Below are positions 24,801 through 35,976 of a DNA stretch of 64,000 nucleotides, piece after piece. A program made the position numbers and the translations under genes. The notes under the pieces were generated by a model, which ran no database searches, had not been told where the DNA came from, and worked only from the letters and a program-made list of their open reading frames with translations. The stretch's first letter is position 1. Each line of letters starts with the position of its first letter. The DNA comes from Fennellomyces sp. T-0311. Its lineage: Eukaryota > Mucoromycota > Mucoromycetes > Mucorales > Lichtheimiaceae. Location of the stretch: the NCBI GenBank assembly GCA_025266875.1, contig JALLLT010000022.1, forward strand, positions 186,001 through 250,000, written 5' to 3'.

Positions 24801-25251
24801 TGTACAACAGCAGAACTTTAGCAGCTTGTGCTGCTGCATGGTGCTTTGGGGGACGCGAATTGAGTTTAAACTAGGAAAAAGGTTAATGAACGAAAATATT
24901 AAACTCTTTCGTAACGGTAATCTTGACAGTACGGTATCATTCTCGGTGAAAAACAGATCTGCAAATACGATCAGATCAATTGTTAGACCGTCTGAGAAAT
25001 CTATTCATATTATACTTGGCAACTGTATCGTGAATTCGAAAAAGCCTTTCAGGCTCTTCAACAAGTTCGTACACGGCTTCGATAATAACGTTTCGGCTAG
25101 TTACTTTGATACATGTTTGAACCGCGTTTAAAATTTTAACTGGATCAAGGTCGTCACAGGATGGATATAAATGAAGAAGGTGAACTATCGTAGGTACGGA
25201 GAATACCAACACACGACTGATTCGCAAACAGATAGAGATTAGTTAACAAAA
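24780..25251 (-). pseudogene. Orphan exon pair, possible gene relic
   Basis: Minus-strand ORF 25227-24976 has protein-like composition (VPTIVHLLHLYPSCDDLDPV, KILNAVQTCIKVTSRNVIIE, AVYELVEEPERLFRIHDTVA). A tttgcag acceptor at about 24960 opens another segment (FFTENDTVLSRLPLRKSLIF, continuing to about 24800), but the intervening intron would be only about 30 nt. No family recognised. Could be a degenerate gene or chance. Confidence 0.25.
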
Positions 25252-25300
25252 AGTACGAACTATAATAGTATATATTGCATATATACAAACATTGTATACC

Positions 25301-25334
25301 AGCCTGCGCATACTTAGTGTATACGCACACGGCT
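25301..25334. repeat. Hairpin
   Basis: Left arm agcctgcgcatac (25301-25313) pairs with gtatacgcacacggct (25319-25334) apart from one mismatch and a 2-nt bulge; the loop is ttagt. The GCGC/TATA flavour is similar to the hairpin pair at 2.4-2.6 kb. Confidence 0.45.
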
Positions 25335-25715
25335 ATACTGCATTAGCCTATAGTTACACGGCCCAGGTGAATATAGTTAGTTGATAAGTAGCAATGTAAG
25401 CAGCCAACAGAAGAAGCTCTACCACCAAAGTATATGTTCAGCGAAGCATAAAAGGTACTGATAGAATTTTGTTAATGTTGACATTACACCAAAGAGAATC
25501 ACACCAAACCGAATCGACATAAACAAAGCTATGAACGAATATTTCTTCCATTGTCGTCTCTTTATTTGCCGCTATCCTGATGGAGGTGACGATGCTTCAG
25601 ACACATAGGGCGCACGCTACAAAGTTTCAAGTACACCTGTCAAAGTTTGTTTCAGATCAAATTAAAATATTACAGATACCCCATCAATCTTACTTTCACA
25701 CCAACAAGGCAGGCG

Positions 25716-26020
25716 ATGCTCTCATGCCTGCTTGCCAATGTACTTGATGATGCAGATTTCTTTCCGGAAGATATTGTATAGTGTTATGTAGACTTCTGGA
25801 ACAGCGAACAAATCAAACCAGTAGGGACTTACGATGAAAGTCTGTCTACATTTGTGTCGGGTATACCTTGGACCATTATCTGATTGAATGGCACGATATA
25901 CTTGCTTTATATCGGCATGGTTTTTGTGGGCCCGTGTGGATGGTCAATCATCTTCATGTGCATATAGGCAAGCATAATCCCGCTGGAGTATTCGTCACTT
26001 TTTCTAGGGGGAATTTATAA
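25716..26020 (+). pseudogene. Frameshifted orphan gene relic
   Basis: From ATG 25716 the frame reads MLSCLLANVLDDADFFPEDI, meets TAG at 25779-25781, and continues protein-like in the same frame (YVDFWNSEQIKPVGTYDESL). An overlapping frame then carries VGYTLDHYLIEWHDILALYR and VWMVNHLHVHIGKHNPAGVF to a stop at about 26020. One in-frame stop and one frame change within 300 bp fit a decayed gene. No intron of sensible length repairs both. No family recognised with confidence. Confidence 0.3.
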
Positions 26021-26029
26021 AGAAATACT

Positions 26030-27136
26030 ACATTAAAAGCAACCACCGATAGCTTTTGTAGAAGCATTCGATAATGGATGGGTAGAACATTTTCCTTAGA
26101 GAACGGGATAGCCTATCCGGCGCTATCTCGATACATGAATTAACATTTGCCTGTTTTCTCTGATGAAGTAGAAGATAAAAGCAAACCGCTTCCTTTTTCA
26201 CTAGTCTTTCTTTTTCTTTTACCTATCGTAACCCCCATCCCCACCCGGAACAAATCAAACGGCAAGGCGAATTGTCCATTTGTCTGGAAAGATATTTTTG
26301 TTATGTTTCATAACAGCTACGTAGCTGAAATAAGGATGCTTATGAGTTTGACTAATACCTTGCTTTTATCAATGACGATGTTGTCGTAATTGCTTCAATG
26401 TTCTTCTGCCATTATACTGTATGCAGAGAGATCTTTTGCACACAATATGACACTGATACCCATTGGTATGGGAACAGAAAATAGGCACATTGGTAGGCAC
26501 AATGTACTGAACTCCTTGGCAATAAATTATTTGCGGCATGCCCAGGCAGATGTTTCACTGTAGGGCTGTCAGATTGATAGCCTTACAGTTAGAAAAGCGG
26601 ATTGTATTTGACTTTAATGGTTCGCGGTCGAGAGATCCTAGACACAAATATCAGCAAGTCTTCTTCTTCTGCGGCTCGGGTACTACAGGAAAATACTTGT
26701 GTTTTGTCTATATAAGTCAAAATAGTGCAGAATACTTCATGATGTAGCATAAAAAGTGTACTACCAATGTGAAGAAGTATGAATTTTATTCATGAACGGC
26801 TTGTAGACCGGCCCTTGTAGGGATACGTAAATGTACTGCAGCATGCTATACCAGGAAGTCGTGCCATGTGTATAAGAATGTTGAATTTCTATATTCTCGC
26901 GGGTATAATAGTGTTGTATGTAGGCGGGATAACAACAGCAAAGAACATGCAGGAAAATAAGTTTGATGAATCCCTGAAAAAAATGGGCGAACAGTTAAAA
27001 TTGTAAAATATGCTAGTGTTTTCGATGAAGTCTAATGACACGAAGTGACCCAATCTCAGATCCACTGAAAAAGCCGAAGCATAAACCGACAGAATACGTT
27101 GCCAACTTTTATTATTATACATTTGATATGCTCCTT
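26030..27136. other. AT-rich, no supported gene
   Basis: Two short plus-strand ORFs (26147-26389 and 26538-26747) lack convincing features. The right edge is the 3' flank of the gene ending at 27137. Confidence 0.5.
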
Positions 27137-27884
27137 TCAAAATAATACATCACCCATGACGATCTGATGAAATGCTGCCTCTTTTGCACTACTCCGAGGG
27201 GGACCCCACGACACTTGGATAGGATGACTTCCTGCATTGTTTGCCAATTTAAGGGTCTGAACCAGTCCAGGTATCGGCTCAATCTGCATTTGAACGAGTG
27301 GCTGTGGCTTTTTATGATGATGGACGTGGATATTCGTCACACGACCTTGCAACGACTCGTCGCCACTTTGAAATCGTTGGAACCACGTATTCAAAAGTGG
27401 GTCGAAAGCATAAGTACTGAACTGGAATGTGACCGGTGCTGAGGTAAGTGGCTGTTTATGCAGGCGACGACCAGTATCGCTGCTGACACGGCCTTCCAGA
27501 AAAATCGGCGCGTCCGAAGCAACGTAGGTTACGTTGGTCAATACCATCATTGCGTAGGACGGGAATGCTTGGTTGGTTTGTTCAGGATATTGATGAATCG
27601 GCTGGTCCGGTCCGAATCGACGGTAAGGTGAATCGATCCGAAATACGTAACCTTTTTTTCGCCACAAACAAGTTGTTAGATAGTGCAAGTGTTTGTATGT
27701 GTATGTTGCTTTTACCAAATGGTGTTGGGTCGTTTAGCTTGGTGTTGTATCCTTGTTCGGCATCGAGTACTTCTTCGATGGGTTGCACTGTCAATGACCG
27801 TACCACCGGCAAGCCAATGGCGACTGCCATTACAAACGCAACCAGGCATATTGATCGTAACGTCCAGCAACGACGTACCGTCAT
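27137..27884 (-). CDS. Signal-anchored orphan protein
   Basis: Two exons, 27884-27716 and 27651-27137, join in frame across a 64-nt intron (gtaaaa...aaaaaag) to give 227 residues. The N-terminus is MTVRRCWTLRSICLVAFVMA followed by VAIGLPVV: a basic head and one hydrophobic segment, i.e. a signal anchor or uncleaved signal peptide. The rest looks like a beta-rich lumenal or extracellular domain (PFGYVFRIDSPYRRFGPDQP, MMVLTNVTYVASDAPIFLEG) with one N-glycosylation sequon (NVT). I do not recognise the family. The start is the first ATG before the hydrophobic segment; an ATG 19 codons upstream is in frame but adds a Phe/Arg-rich stretch. It lies 175 bp downstream of the PX-protein gene, same strand. 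Confidence 0.75.
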
Positions 27885-28059
27885 TGTTATACTTTTGCGT
27901 GTATGTGTTCTGAGAAAAGAGAGAAAGCGAAAGAAAAACAACCGGCATTAAACACGACTTGAGGAATTAAACCCAAATTTGGGTGGCACTGGTTCAGTTC
28001 AAAATCTGCATGAACAATATAATTTATTATGTGTGTGATGTGTACGTAAGGAAGTATCA

Positions 28060-30793
28060 TTAACATGTTTGCTGCGGTTCCTGCTTTGGCGCTTTATTTA
28101 AGCGTAATGCAGCCTCCATTAGCTTCGCCACATCCTGCACAAAGTATGGAACAACAGCGGGTATGAGTTGCAGTACAGGAGGTTCTAGTGAGTCTGAAAT
28201 TGACCGCGGGGTTCTTGCGCTGTCCTCTTCGTCTTCATCCTCGCTGCTGCTACTTGAGGTATCATCAGTGAGTCCGCCACTGCTTGTATCTTCAGACTCT
28301 ATATCTTCAATATCATTGATGATGCCCATGATATCCAAGCTGGTTGGCAGAAACTGGATCAGATCTTGATAGTCCTCACGCGCATTTTTGACCATCAGTT
28401 CCTCCACGGCTGCTCCATCGGTCGTATTCTTATGCACTTCCACCTTGCGACGTGTCCGTTCCAAATGCAACAACTTTTGCTGTCGACGATGTTCGCAAAG
28501 AGCATCAATCTCGTTCCGCAAATCTTGATATTGGTTCGATCCAATGCCAGCTGAAGTTACAACGTGGTGCAGGTCAAGCAGTTGATCTGGATAAATGCCA
28601 CGTGTGAGCGATCCTAGAATATGGTCGACGTATCCGACAAGTTCATCAAAAAGATGAGACGTGTCTTGAGCATGGACACGATGCACGAACTGGTAGAATT
28701 TCTGCTCATGCCGTTGCACTAGCAGCACAAATGGTTCCACGGTATTGGTCTCGATGGTTGCTGTCTCCAAGCCATCCAATAATTGAATGAGATCGCTCAT
28801 GAATGCCGACAAGTGTTGTATGGAGTCCCCAATGTTGGCTGCTTTGTAGACCTGTGCCAACGGCTGGTAGAAGATGGCAAATAGTTCCTTTAGGATTTCG
28901 CCTGTCACGCCTTGGAATACCAGGGTCATCAGCAACTCCTGCTCGCGTTTCCGTGCCCGCAGCAACCATAGGTCGTACACTTGTTTGATGAGTTTCTTGG
29001 TTTTCTTGTTGGGGCCGTTGTCGAGATGTGCAATTTTGACGATGTGTTCCGCTGACAGTTGGGGTTCGATATCTTTGCGTTGAAGCAGTACAAGTGTTTC
29101 GACAATCGGGTTTGTGTTGCCTTCAATAATCCATTTGTGAGTTTGTTTATTTCAATGTGGACTCTTCGCTTACCTCGTTCAAGTCCAAGGCCGGCGAAAT
29201 CGTTAGGCACAGTTGTGTATACAGCATTGGCCACCTTGGAACACAGCAACTCGTCGCCAATCTTCTCCTCCAGTGTTTGGATATCTTTGTCGATTGTCTT
29301 CGCGTCCTCTTCCATGTTTGCTAGGATAACTCTGCATATGCGCGTTAAAACCACTTTGGTCTGATTGATAAAAAGTGATAAAATTACCTCTGAAACAAGC
29401 TTCGTCCGCCCAATGGCTGTGCGAGGAACAGGTCGAGCACGGCCTTGACGATGCTGATTGGATTCGACAACTTGAGAATGGTGGCCATGGTACGATACGG
29501 CATGAAACTATGGGTGCGCTTGAGCGTTGCGGTATTCTCAGCTGCAGTGTCATCCGTCACAAAGTGCGTATGCAGGGTAAATGCAAAGCTAACAATGAAT
29601 CAGTTTTCTTATATACTCTGGACATGAGTGATCGTACTTGATCCGGCCCCATTCGAAAGCCTTTCGCAATGTATCTGGGAGATCAGAAAGCTGCTCCGTA
29701 TTCTTGATCGTATCCATCACTTGGACCAATCCGCCCGGCTGCATCACCTGCTTCTTGAGCATGTCCAACAGATCGTTCAATGCAACCACTTTTTCATCCA
29801 CTTCCTGTCGAAACTTTTGCTCTTGTTCGGCGCGCTTCAGATCCATCTCAACCCGCCGCTGGGTATCCTCCAATTCTTCGGTTGTCATGGACACCGGGTT
29901 TTCTGTGAGAAAAGCATGTACGTTGGGGCATTTAACAAGCTTGGGATGGGCAATGACCCTGCGCAGAAATGCACGCAGAAGCAAGCGATCCTTGTCTCGA
30001 TAGAAGTCTCCAGCGTCGCGTGATGCCTTAGCAGGCACCATGGGAACACTCACGCGGGGAAACTTGCTCTTGAGCTGATCATAAAGCTGTCGAAACTGAC
30101 CATGACGTCGTGCCACATTGATGCGTTGATCACCCAGCACTGAGGTAACGATAAATTCGGCATGGATAGCTGTTCCGAGCAAAGCCCTGGCTTCACGGAC
30201 TTCACGCTTAAAAAGGGGTAGAACACTCATCAGCCAAGCAGAAGAAAAAATAAATGCGTAACCTTTCACTGTCTTACCACTGTGGCTATGTTAACGTCGG
30301 TAAAAGTGGGTTCCTTTTTGGTTCCTTCGTCAGAAGATGCCGATTTTGCGGTTGTTTCATCGTTTGCTGCCTTTGCTGCAAGGTCCGTTGGTGTGACTTT
30401 AACGCTTTCTTCTTGTCCCTGTACAGTCTTTATGCCCACGTTGAGAGCCAGAATAAGCGTTTTTTCTAGTTTACGCGTCATTGCTTGGCGTTGGTTGATA
30501 TCGGCTTGGCTTGGGGCAAAAGTATTGAGTTGCACTTTGGCAAACTCATTGAGGAATTCGTGACATTTCTCCCAAAAATCTTCCTGGTTCCCGCCCTTTT
30601 TGAGTAAAGGAAACTCGGCGACGATGTTTTGAAAGACGTAGCGCAAGAACGGAAGATTGAGAGTTTCGGAATGCTTTTCGTCGAGTCGAGCAAGTAGATC
30701 TGGCTTGCGACGAACGGTCTCCAGCTCCTTTCGCAGCTGTATGGCGAGCATTTCTCGCTTCAGATAATGTATCTGTTTGGGGGACAGATCCAT
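28060..30793 (-). CDS. PX-domain protein, Lec1/YPR097W-like
   Basis: PX-domain protein of the yeast Lec1 (YPR097W) type, with the flanking PX-associated domains (DUF3818/3819). Five exons (30793-30278, 30206-29638, 29588-29388, 29331-29174, 29120-28060) give 834 residues. The N-terminal module starts MDLSPKQIHYLKREMLAIQL. The PX domain runs from about residue 180 (HAEFIVTSVLGDQRINVARR; RDKDRLLLRAFLRRVIAHPK). It is followed by a coiled coil (TQRRVEMDLKRAEQEQKFRQ) and a large helical region (FMPYRTMATILKLSNPISIV, YDLWLLRARKREQELLMTLV). An acidic/Ser tail (DDTSSSSSEDEDEEDSART) and a hydrophobic C-terminal helix end it. PX domains bind phosphoinositides; Lec1-type proteins are linked to lipid and sterol distribution. 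Separated by 216 bp from the TMA20 stop. Confidence 0.9.
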
Positions 30794-31008
30794 GGTGTTA
30801 AGACGATAACGAAGAAGAGGGAAAAAGGTATGACAGCTGACAGAAGCAAGAAAAAATGAATTGCATATGAACGATGACGGCTAACCGGCCATTTCCGTTT
30901 ATGGGTTTTGAAACGATAAGTCCCCTTGCAAGAGGATGACGGATTTCCATCTTTTTAGCTAAACCATATATGACCGCGATTGACGTATCTTGGCATCATC
31001 CCTTTGTT

Positions 31009-31811
31009 TTATGCGGCAACGATTTCCTTCCAGAGCGTGTCTGTCAGGTAATGGATGTTGTCGCAGCCGATACCCTTATTCTTTTTGCGGCTAAATGCAT
31101 CACTTAGCAACCTGGATAGCCATGCAACCCATGCAAAAAACTTACATGTCATCGGTGCTCATCTGAAGCAGGCCAACAGCAAGGGCAGTTTCCTTTCCTT
31201 CCGCCATGATCGCCACCACTGCGCCCTCCGGGAGTTCAACATCCATTCTTGCACCCTTTGAGGTCAAGCCTGGGCACATGATGTTGGCACCGGACAGCAC
31301 AAACTTGATGGCGCCGCGATCGACTTGTATTTTTGGAAGAATATCCGGGTCTAAGCAGAATTTGTCAGTATACAACTGTCGACCCATGTCATTCTTTTTA
31401 TTACATTTATGTAGCAGTTTCAACGTAGGAAAGTAAGGGCCGTCAAAGTGTTGGAAGAACAAGATTTCGCCGTTAATCGATAAAAACGAAATGTGTTCGT
31501 GTCTGTTTTCATACGTTTAGTTGACTACATCCGATCGCAAGTTTTGTCTTTTTTTTTCTTGTTCTTTTTATGGGTCTAACGTTTTTTTTACCCTTTGATC
31601 TGTACAATGGGTGTCTTTTTCGGTAATAAGTCGTCCATGACCGGATCAAGTGTTGGGAATTGGTGCTGCAGCTTAGAGCGGATCGCTCGTTGTACCGACG
31701 TCTTTAATTGCGACTGGCCAGCAATGTTTTCCTGGAAATTGAATCTGCAAGCGGATTAGTCTCTCTTTTTGCATTAGTTTCACGAGCAAGTCGACAATAC
31801 TTTTTGAACAT
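31009..31811 (-). CDS. TMA20: Tma20/MCTS1 translation factor
   Basis: Homolog of yeast Tma20/human MCTS1, which with Tma22/DENR recycles 40S subunits after termination and aids reinitiation. Five exons (31811-31801, 31744-31592, 31502-31405, 31350-31146, 31090-31009) give 182 residues, against 181 in human. The first exon is only 11 nt (Met-Phe-Lys-Lys, split codon). The N-terminal domain includes [20 protein letters not shown] and [20 protein letters not shown]. The C-terminal PUA domain includes [20 protein letters not shown] and the end reads [20 protein letters not shown]. Every junction has GT-AG ends and restores the conserved reading frame (for example LLHKYP). The start is fixed by the family's MFKK/MFKF beginning. 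Confidence 0.95.
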
Positions 31812-31869
31812 GGCGATGCAGCGCGCGGTTTTGCAAAACGAGAAAACGCCTGTTGTGTTTTCGCTGAAC

Positions 31870-32575
31870 TTATAACGGAGGTTCAATGTTGCCAAGCAAC
31901 AGATCGATAAGTCGAGCGGTTTCTTTTTCCTTGACTGTCGTATTGGAATAATTGACTAGATGACACACACAAAGATCCCTGATGATATCGAGTAGCAGCA
32001 GCACTTGATCGATCGTAATATTTGTCCTCTAAAAGCTGTTTTCTTTTAAAATAAGTATTGGGATGCGAACGTCGGGCTATTCTCGTCGCAGAAAAGTAAC
32101 CACTACTTTGTCACAAAACGCGTGTAAGAGCTGTTGCCATAGATATCACGTGCAAAGTATTTACTATGTTAAGGCTGTTCTTCTCTTTGAATGCAAGAAA
32201 TGGATCGACGAAAGTGTGGGCTTTTTAGCACATAAGTTAGACACAACAGTGTCGACATGTCTGCTTTGGATGAGCATAATCATGAAAACAACAAGTGACG
32301 ACAAAATCCGGTATATTGTTATGTCTAGCTGTAAAGTTGGCGTGCAGCTGCACAAGTATGCATTTTTACGTGAGCTTCGTCTTTGAATATATTTCCAGTT
32401 ATCTTTGCAAAGGTAGAGACGTTTGCATTTCTCAAAAATACGATACTATTACTACAGCTTTATATCGTTTTTTCATCATATCGATATGTTTTCTACGATC
32501 TGAAACAGAATATTTGGGACAATATTTGGATTCATGCAAATTGCCAACTACTAATTTGGCAGCATCCGGATCCAT
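31870..32575 (-). CDS. Orphan gene candidate upstream of TMA20
   Basis: A 40-codon first exon 32575-32456 (MDPDAAKLVVGNLHESKYCP...) splices in phase with a segment from 32402 (ITGNIFKDEAHVKMHTCAAA). The last exon 32028-31870, after a ttttag acceptor, reads TNITIDQVLLLLDIIRDLCV and ends ETARLIDLLLGNIEPPL, only 59 bp from the TMA20 start. Between 32325 and 32130 other coding-like pieces occur (SRHVDTVVSNLCAKKPTLSS, QLLHAFCDK), but I could not place their splice sites, and one frame change stays unexplained. It is either a real multi-exon gene with short exons or a recent pseudogene. The helical Leu-rich C-terminus gives no family. Confidence 0.45.
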
Positions 32576-32990
32576 TGTGGCACTTTGCAGAAAGTGCGTG
32601 TGTACAAAAGGGTAATGGGAAATCAACACTCCGATAAAGGTAGTGCCCGTACGCAATATTTTTTATGAGACTCTTTTTCACTCTCTTTAACACCCAACGT
32701 AACGATACGTTCACACATTGCAACTTCCTTGATGAATGAACAAGTGTGCTGAACTTAGTTATCAATTGTACGTACGCGATTCTAAAGTCTTTGCTTCATG
32801 ATGATATAGACAAAAAATACAATCGACGCCTGCCTGGATCGTATCAGATGTACCATTTCCAAAATCGACTCATTACTAACTCCTGGGGACACCATTCCCA
32901 GCATGTCACAAGAAGTAAAATTGGATATACGAGAGGATGTCCTGGCAACAGTCTATAATAATAATATTTAACAAAGGATTACGGTGGCGA

Positions 32991-33378
32991 TGACAGCGAT
33001 GATGGCGTATTTATATCACCCGTCATGGAATACAATGTCGACAACGACAACGATGACGACGACGACGACGTAGTACCGACATTGAGGCTACCAAGTTCGC
33101 AGATACAGTCTGCAGATCCATCACCGTCTAGCAAGGTCTCCCATCCTCCAAAGAAGCGTCGTGCTAAGAAAAAAGCAGTAAAAAGGAAGAAGGAGAGTAC
33201 CAAAAACAAGTCGCCGGGACAACAGGAAGCCCCCAAAAAGTATGTGGTCAAACGGTGGCGATATAAAAAGTGGCAGCCCATCACCATTTCTTATGAAAAA
33301 TACCATAACGAATTTTCTTCACTGTTCCAAGTCAAAAAAGATACAAAGAAAGAGAGATCATTTGGATTGCAATATTAA
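32991..33378 (+). CDS. Acidic-basic nuclear-type orphan, partial
   Basis: Open from about 32965 to the TAA ending 33378. A possible start is ATG 33025; upstream the same frame reads DYGGDDSDDGVFISPV, so an earlier exon may be missing. The protein has an acidic head (a run of aspartates from a GAC repeat, 33045-33070) and a strongly basic middle (PPKKRRAKKKAVKRKKESTK), which fits a nuclear localisation or nucleic-acid-binding segment. It ends KKDTKKERSFGLQY. No family recognised. The neighbouring AT-rich DNA shows no further exon with certainty. Confidence 0.4.
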
Positions 33379-33389
33379 ATAGTATGCGA

Positions 33390-35920
33390 GCGTAAAATCA
33401 CTTTTGTTATTTAATGACACGCAATTAGTATATGCAGCTTTGCACATCGTGGTAATTCTTATCATGGTACCAAAGCGGTACGCATCTTGCTGAGAAAATA
33501 TCATGAACGCATGTAATGATTGGTGCGTATAATGTATATAGGTGTATCGACGGTTAAAATAAGTTCGATGTAAGAACCAATGGTTGTTAATTAAAAATGC
33601 TGCTTTAAAAAGTACTCGTCACCACAGTTTATTCTATCTGCATGTTCTAATTCAAGCAATAATAATTTTGGCATTTTTAACTCGCTTAATTATCTTGTAC
33701 AAGCCTTAATCCATTGGACATATCTGGGGTTGAGCTCTTTTGCTACGTTTTGTGTTAGCAACTTTGTGCTCCATTTCCGGTAGCTCGTCATCTTGTATCC
33801 TATAGAAAATGCATACTGTCTCCATTTAAACGATCCTAATATGTATTCACCGTAATTCTCTTACGCAAAATGGTTGCCAAGGGCTGCCAGCCTGAATGAA
33901 TCATTTAAATGCCCATCTATTTAATATCACGTCGCAGTATGAGGAGATCTCATTTCCGATACAGTATTTGCTAATAAAGCGTACCAAATATCGTCACTCG
34001 AGATACCATCACGAATACAGCCTTTTAGGTAGAAATGAGACGACGCACATTGAATTTAGCAGTATCCATCGAAAAATTAAGAAGGTGCCTAGAACGGTTT
34101 GATGTGCTCGCCAATGCTTGTTCGACTTTTTTTTTCTGGTTCAGCTAGCAATTGGATGTACTTGATGTATAGTATATTTTTTTTATAGAATGGTGTGTCC
34201 AGTAGTACTTGTATGTGGTCCAACTAGCAACTGGATGAAAAGATAACCTAAAAAGTACACAAATGTCAGCTCTATTCATGCTTCCTAGCCTGTCCAATAC
34301 TTTATGCCTCGAGAGTAACAATTTTTATGAATTACGACTGAAGCCAAGTCTTGTGTAGTTTCCACTTACCAGATCATGGTAAAATTAACTTTGTCGCGAT
34401 ACATGACTCGTAACTGAAACCTCAGATATATCCTACGGTTGAAAATTCATATATAACATAAGGACACCTTACGTTATTACTCTAGACCTTACTCTTGCTA
34501 TCTAGAAAGAGACCTTTTGTTTCAGCGTATGTGCTTTGTTACGGTAGCTGTCAAGTATTCCAAGTTGATGAATTGTATGGCGTAATAAGAACCTTTGCAG
34601 AGATGTCTTCGGAAAATAGATACTCCAGATATAATTTCACATCTGCAAAGAACGCCTTTACATACGAAAGCATTTTTCTAAATATCACTTATCGCCAAAA
34701 ATCGCGCTTCCTGCATTGATATTGGTACTACCTTTTTATAATATCAACTAAGTTCAGTGAATGAAACATAAGCTTTTTATGGCAGATATGTTGAACTTTG
34801 AAGCGGTCACGCCAGCTTTTGAGAGTGAAAGCCAGAGTTCTGAGCGAGATATGCTAAACCTTTTTCAGGCGCTATCTGAAACCCCATGTGTAGCCAGTAT
34901 GACAAGACTTGCTGATTTGATTTCTAGCTGTTAGGACATCTTTCCCATGACTTTATACGCAAATCTAACATGATTCTACCACCAATACCAGTCAAAGCAC
35001 TATATATATATTAAATTTTGAAGCTTAATGTCAAGATTCCCGTCGCTGATGGTTCTATGTTATCATGATGCTTATATTCCCGAGTTCCGAGCATTCGATG
35101 ATACGTACCATAAAATAGCATTGATTACCGCCATCGTTTCTACAGCAACTCTTGTTGTGCTACGTACACAACTGCTACGATATTCTTATGGATTGGTCGA
35201 GTACATTACTTTAGTTTTGTGTACAAAATGGGGTTTTAATTACATTAATCCACCCGGTAGTTTTCGTTGCTTACGCAAACCGGTGGTACGAGCGGAAAGA
35301 AATTGGACTCATTGTTCTTGCTTCAAGTGCTTCATAATTCATATGAATTGATAAGATAAAAAGGCAGTGTACTACGTTAATAAATAGTCTCATGGACGTA
35401 TGGTTTATGACATCACTTTGTCATCATTCGTTAAGCTAAAACGAGCGCACGATAGATGGCCGTTCAAGTAAACTGGATAGTAGCCATGGCAGCGGATGCG
35501 AGAATCAGCGGACAATCGTTCTGCAATATGTGCTCAAGCGGGCCATTGAGCGATTTTGTACCACGGACAAAACGTGTGATTGTGTGCAATCCTGTCAGCT
35601 TTCGATGGCGTGGTTCTGGGAAGCGAATGTTACCCAATTAATGTATTGAATTCGGAAACGATAAGACCATACGATTGATACTTTTGGTTCGAGAACTACC
35701 CTAATTCTGCCACTTTGGAAAAGCTATACACCATCGAAGCGTTATTTGTATGATGGATATGCAGATCCTCTCGATGATCGACAATAACAGGGGAAGGGAA
35801 GCGGAAAGGGACGCGGTAAAACCAAGCATGGAGCATATCGGAAGCAACATCGTTCGATTTTTTCACTTTTGTTTGTTATCCCAAAAAGTCAAAAGGATTG
35901 TCGCCGACTAAAAAAACCCA
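33390..35920. other. AT-rich, no supported gene
   Basis: Contains several weak plus-strand ORFs (34495-34719, 35028-35351) without recognisable domains. The ORF at 35028 starts MSRFPSLMVLCYHDAYIPEF and could be an exon of an orphan gene, but no partner exon was found. Confidence 0.45.
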
Positions 35921-35926
35921 AGCGCA

Positions 35927-35933
35927 TATATAA
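35927..35933 (+). promoter_or_regulatory. TATA box of the protoglobin gene
   Basis: TATATAA 44 bp upstream of the last base before the ATG at 35977, followed by a GC-rich leader (ccgcggggggttggcgcg). Good position and sequence for a core promoter TATA box. Confidence 0.6.
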
Positions 35934-35976
35934 TCCGCGGGGGGTTGGCGCGTGCAATAAACAACAACTTTCTACA

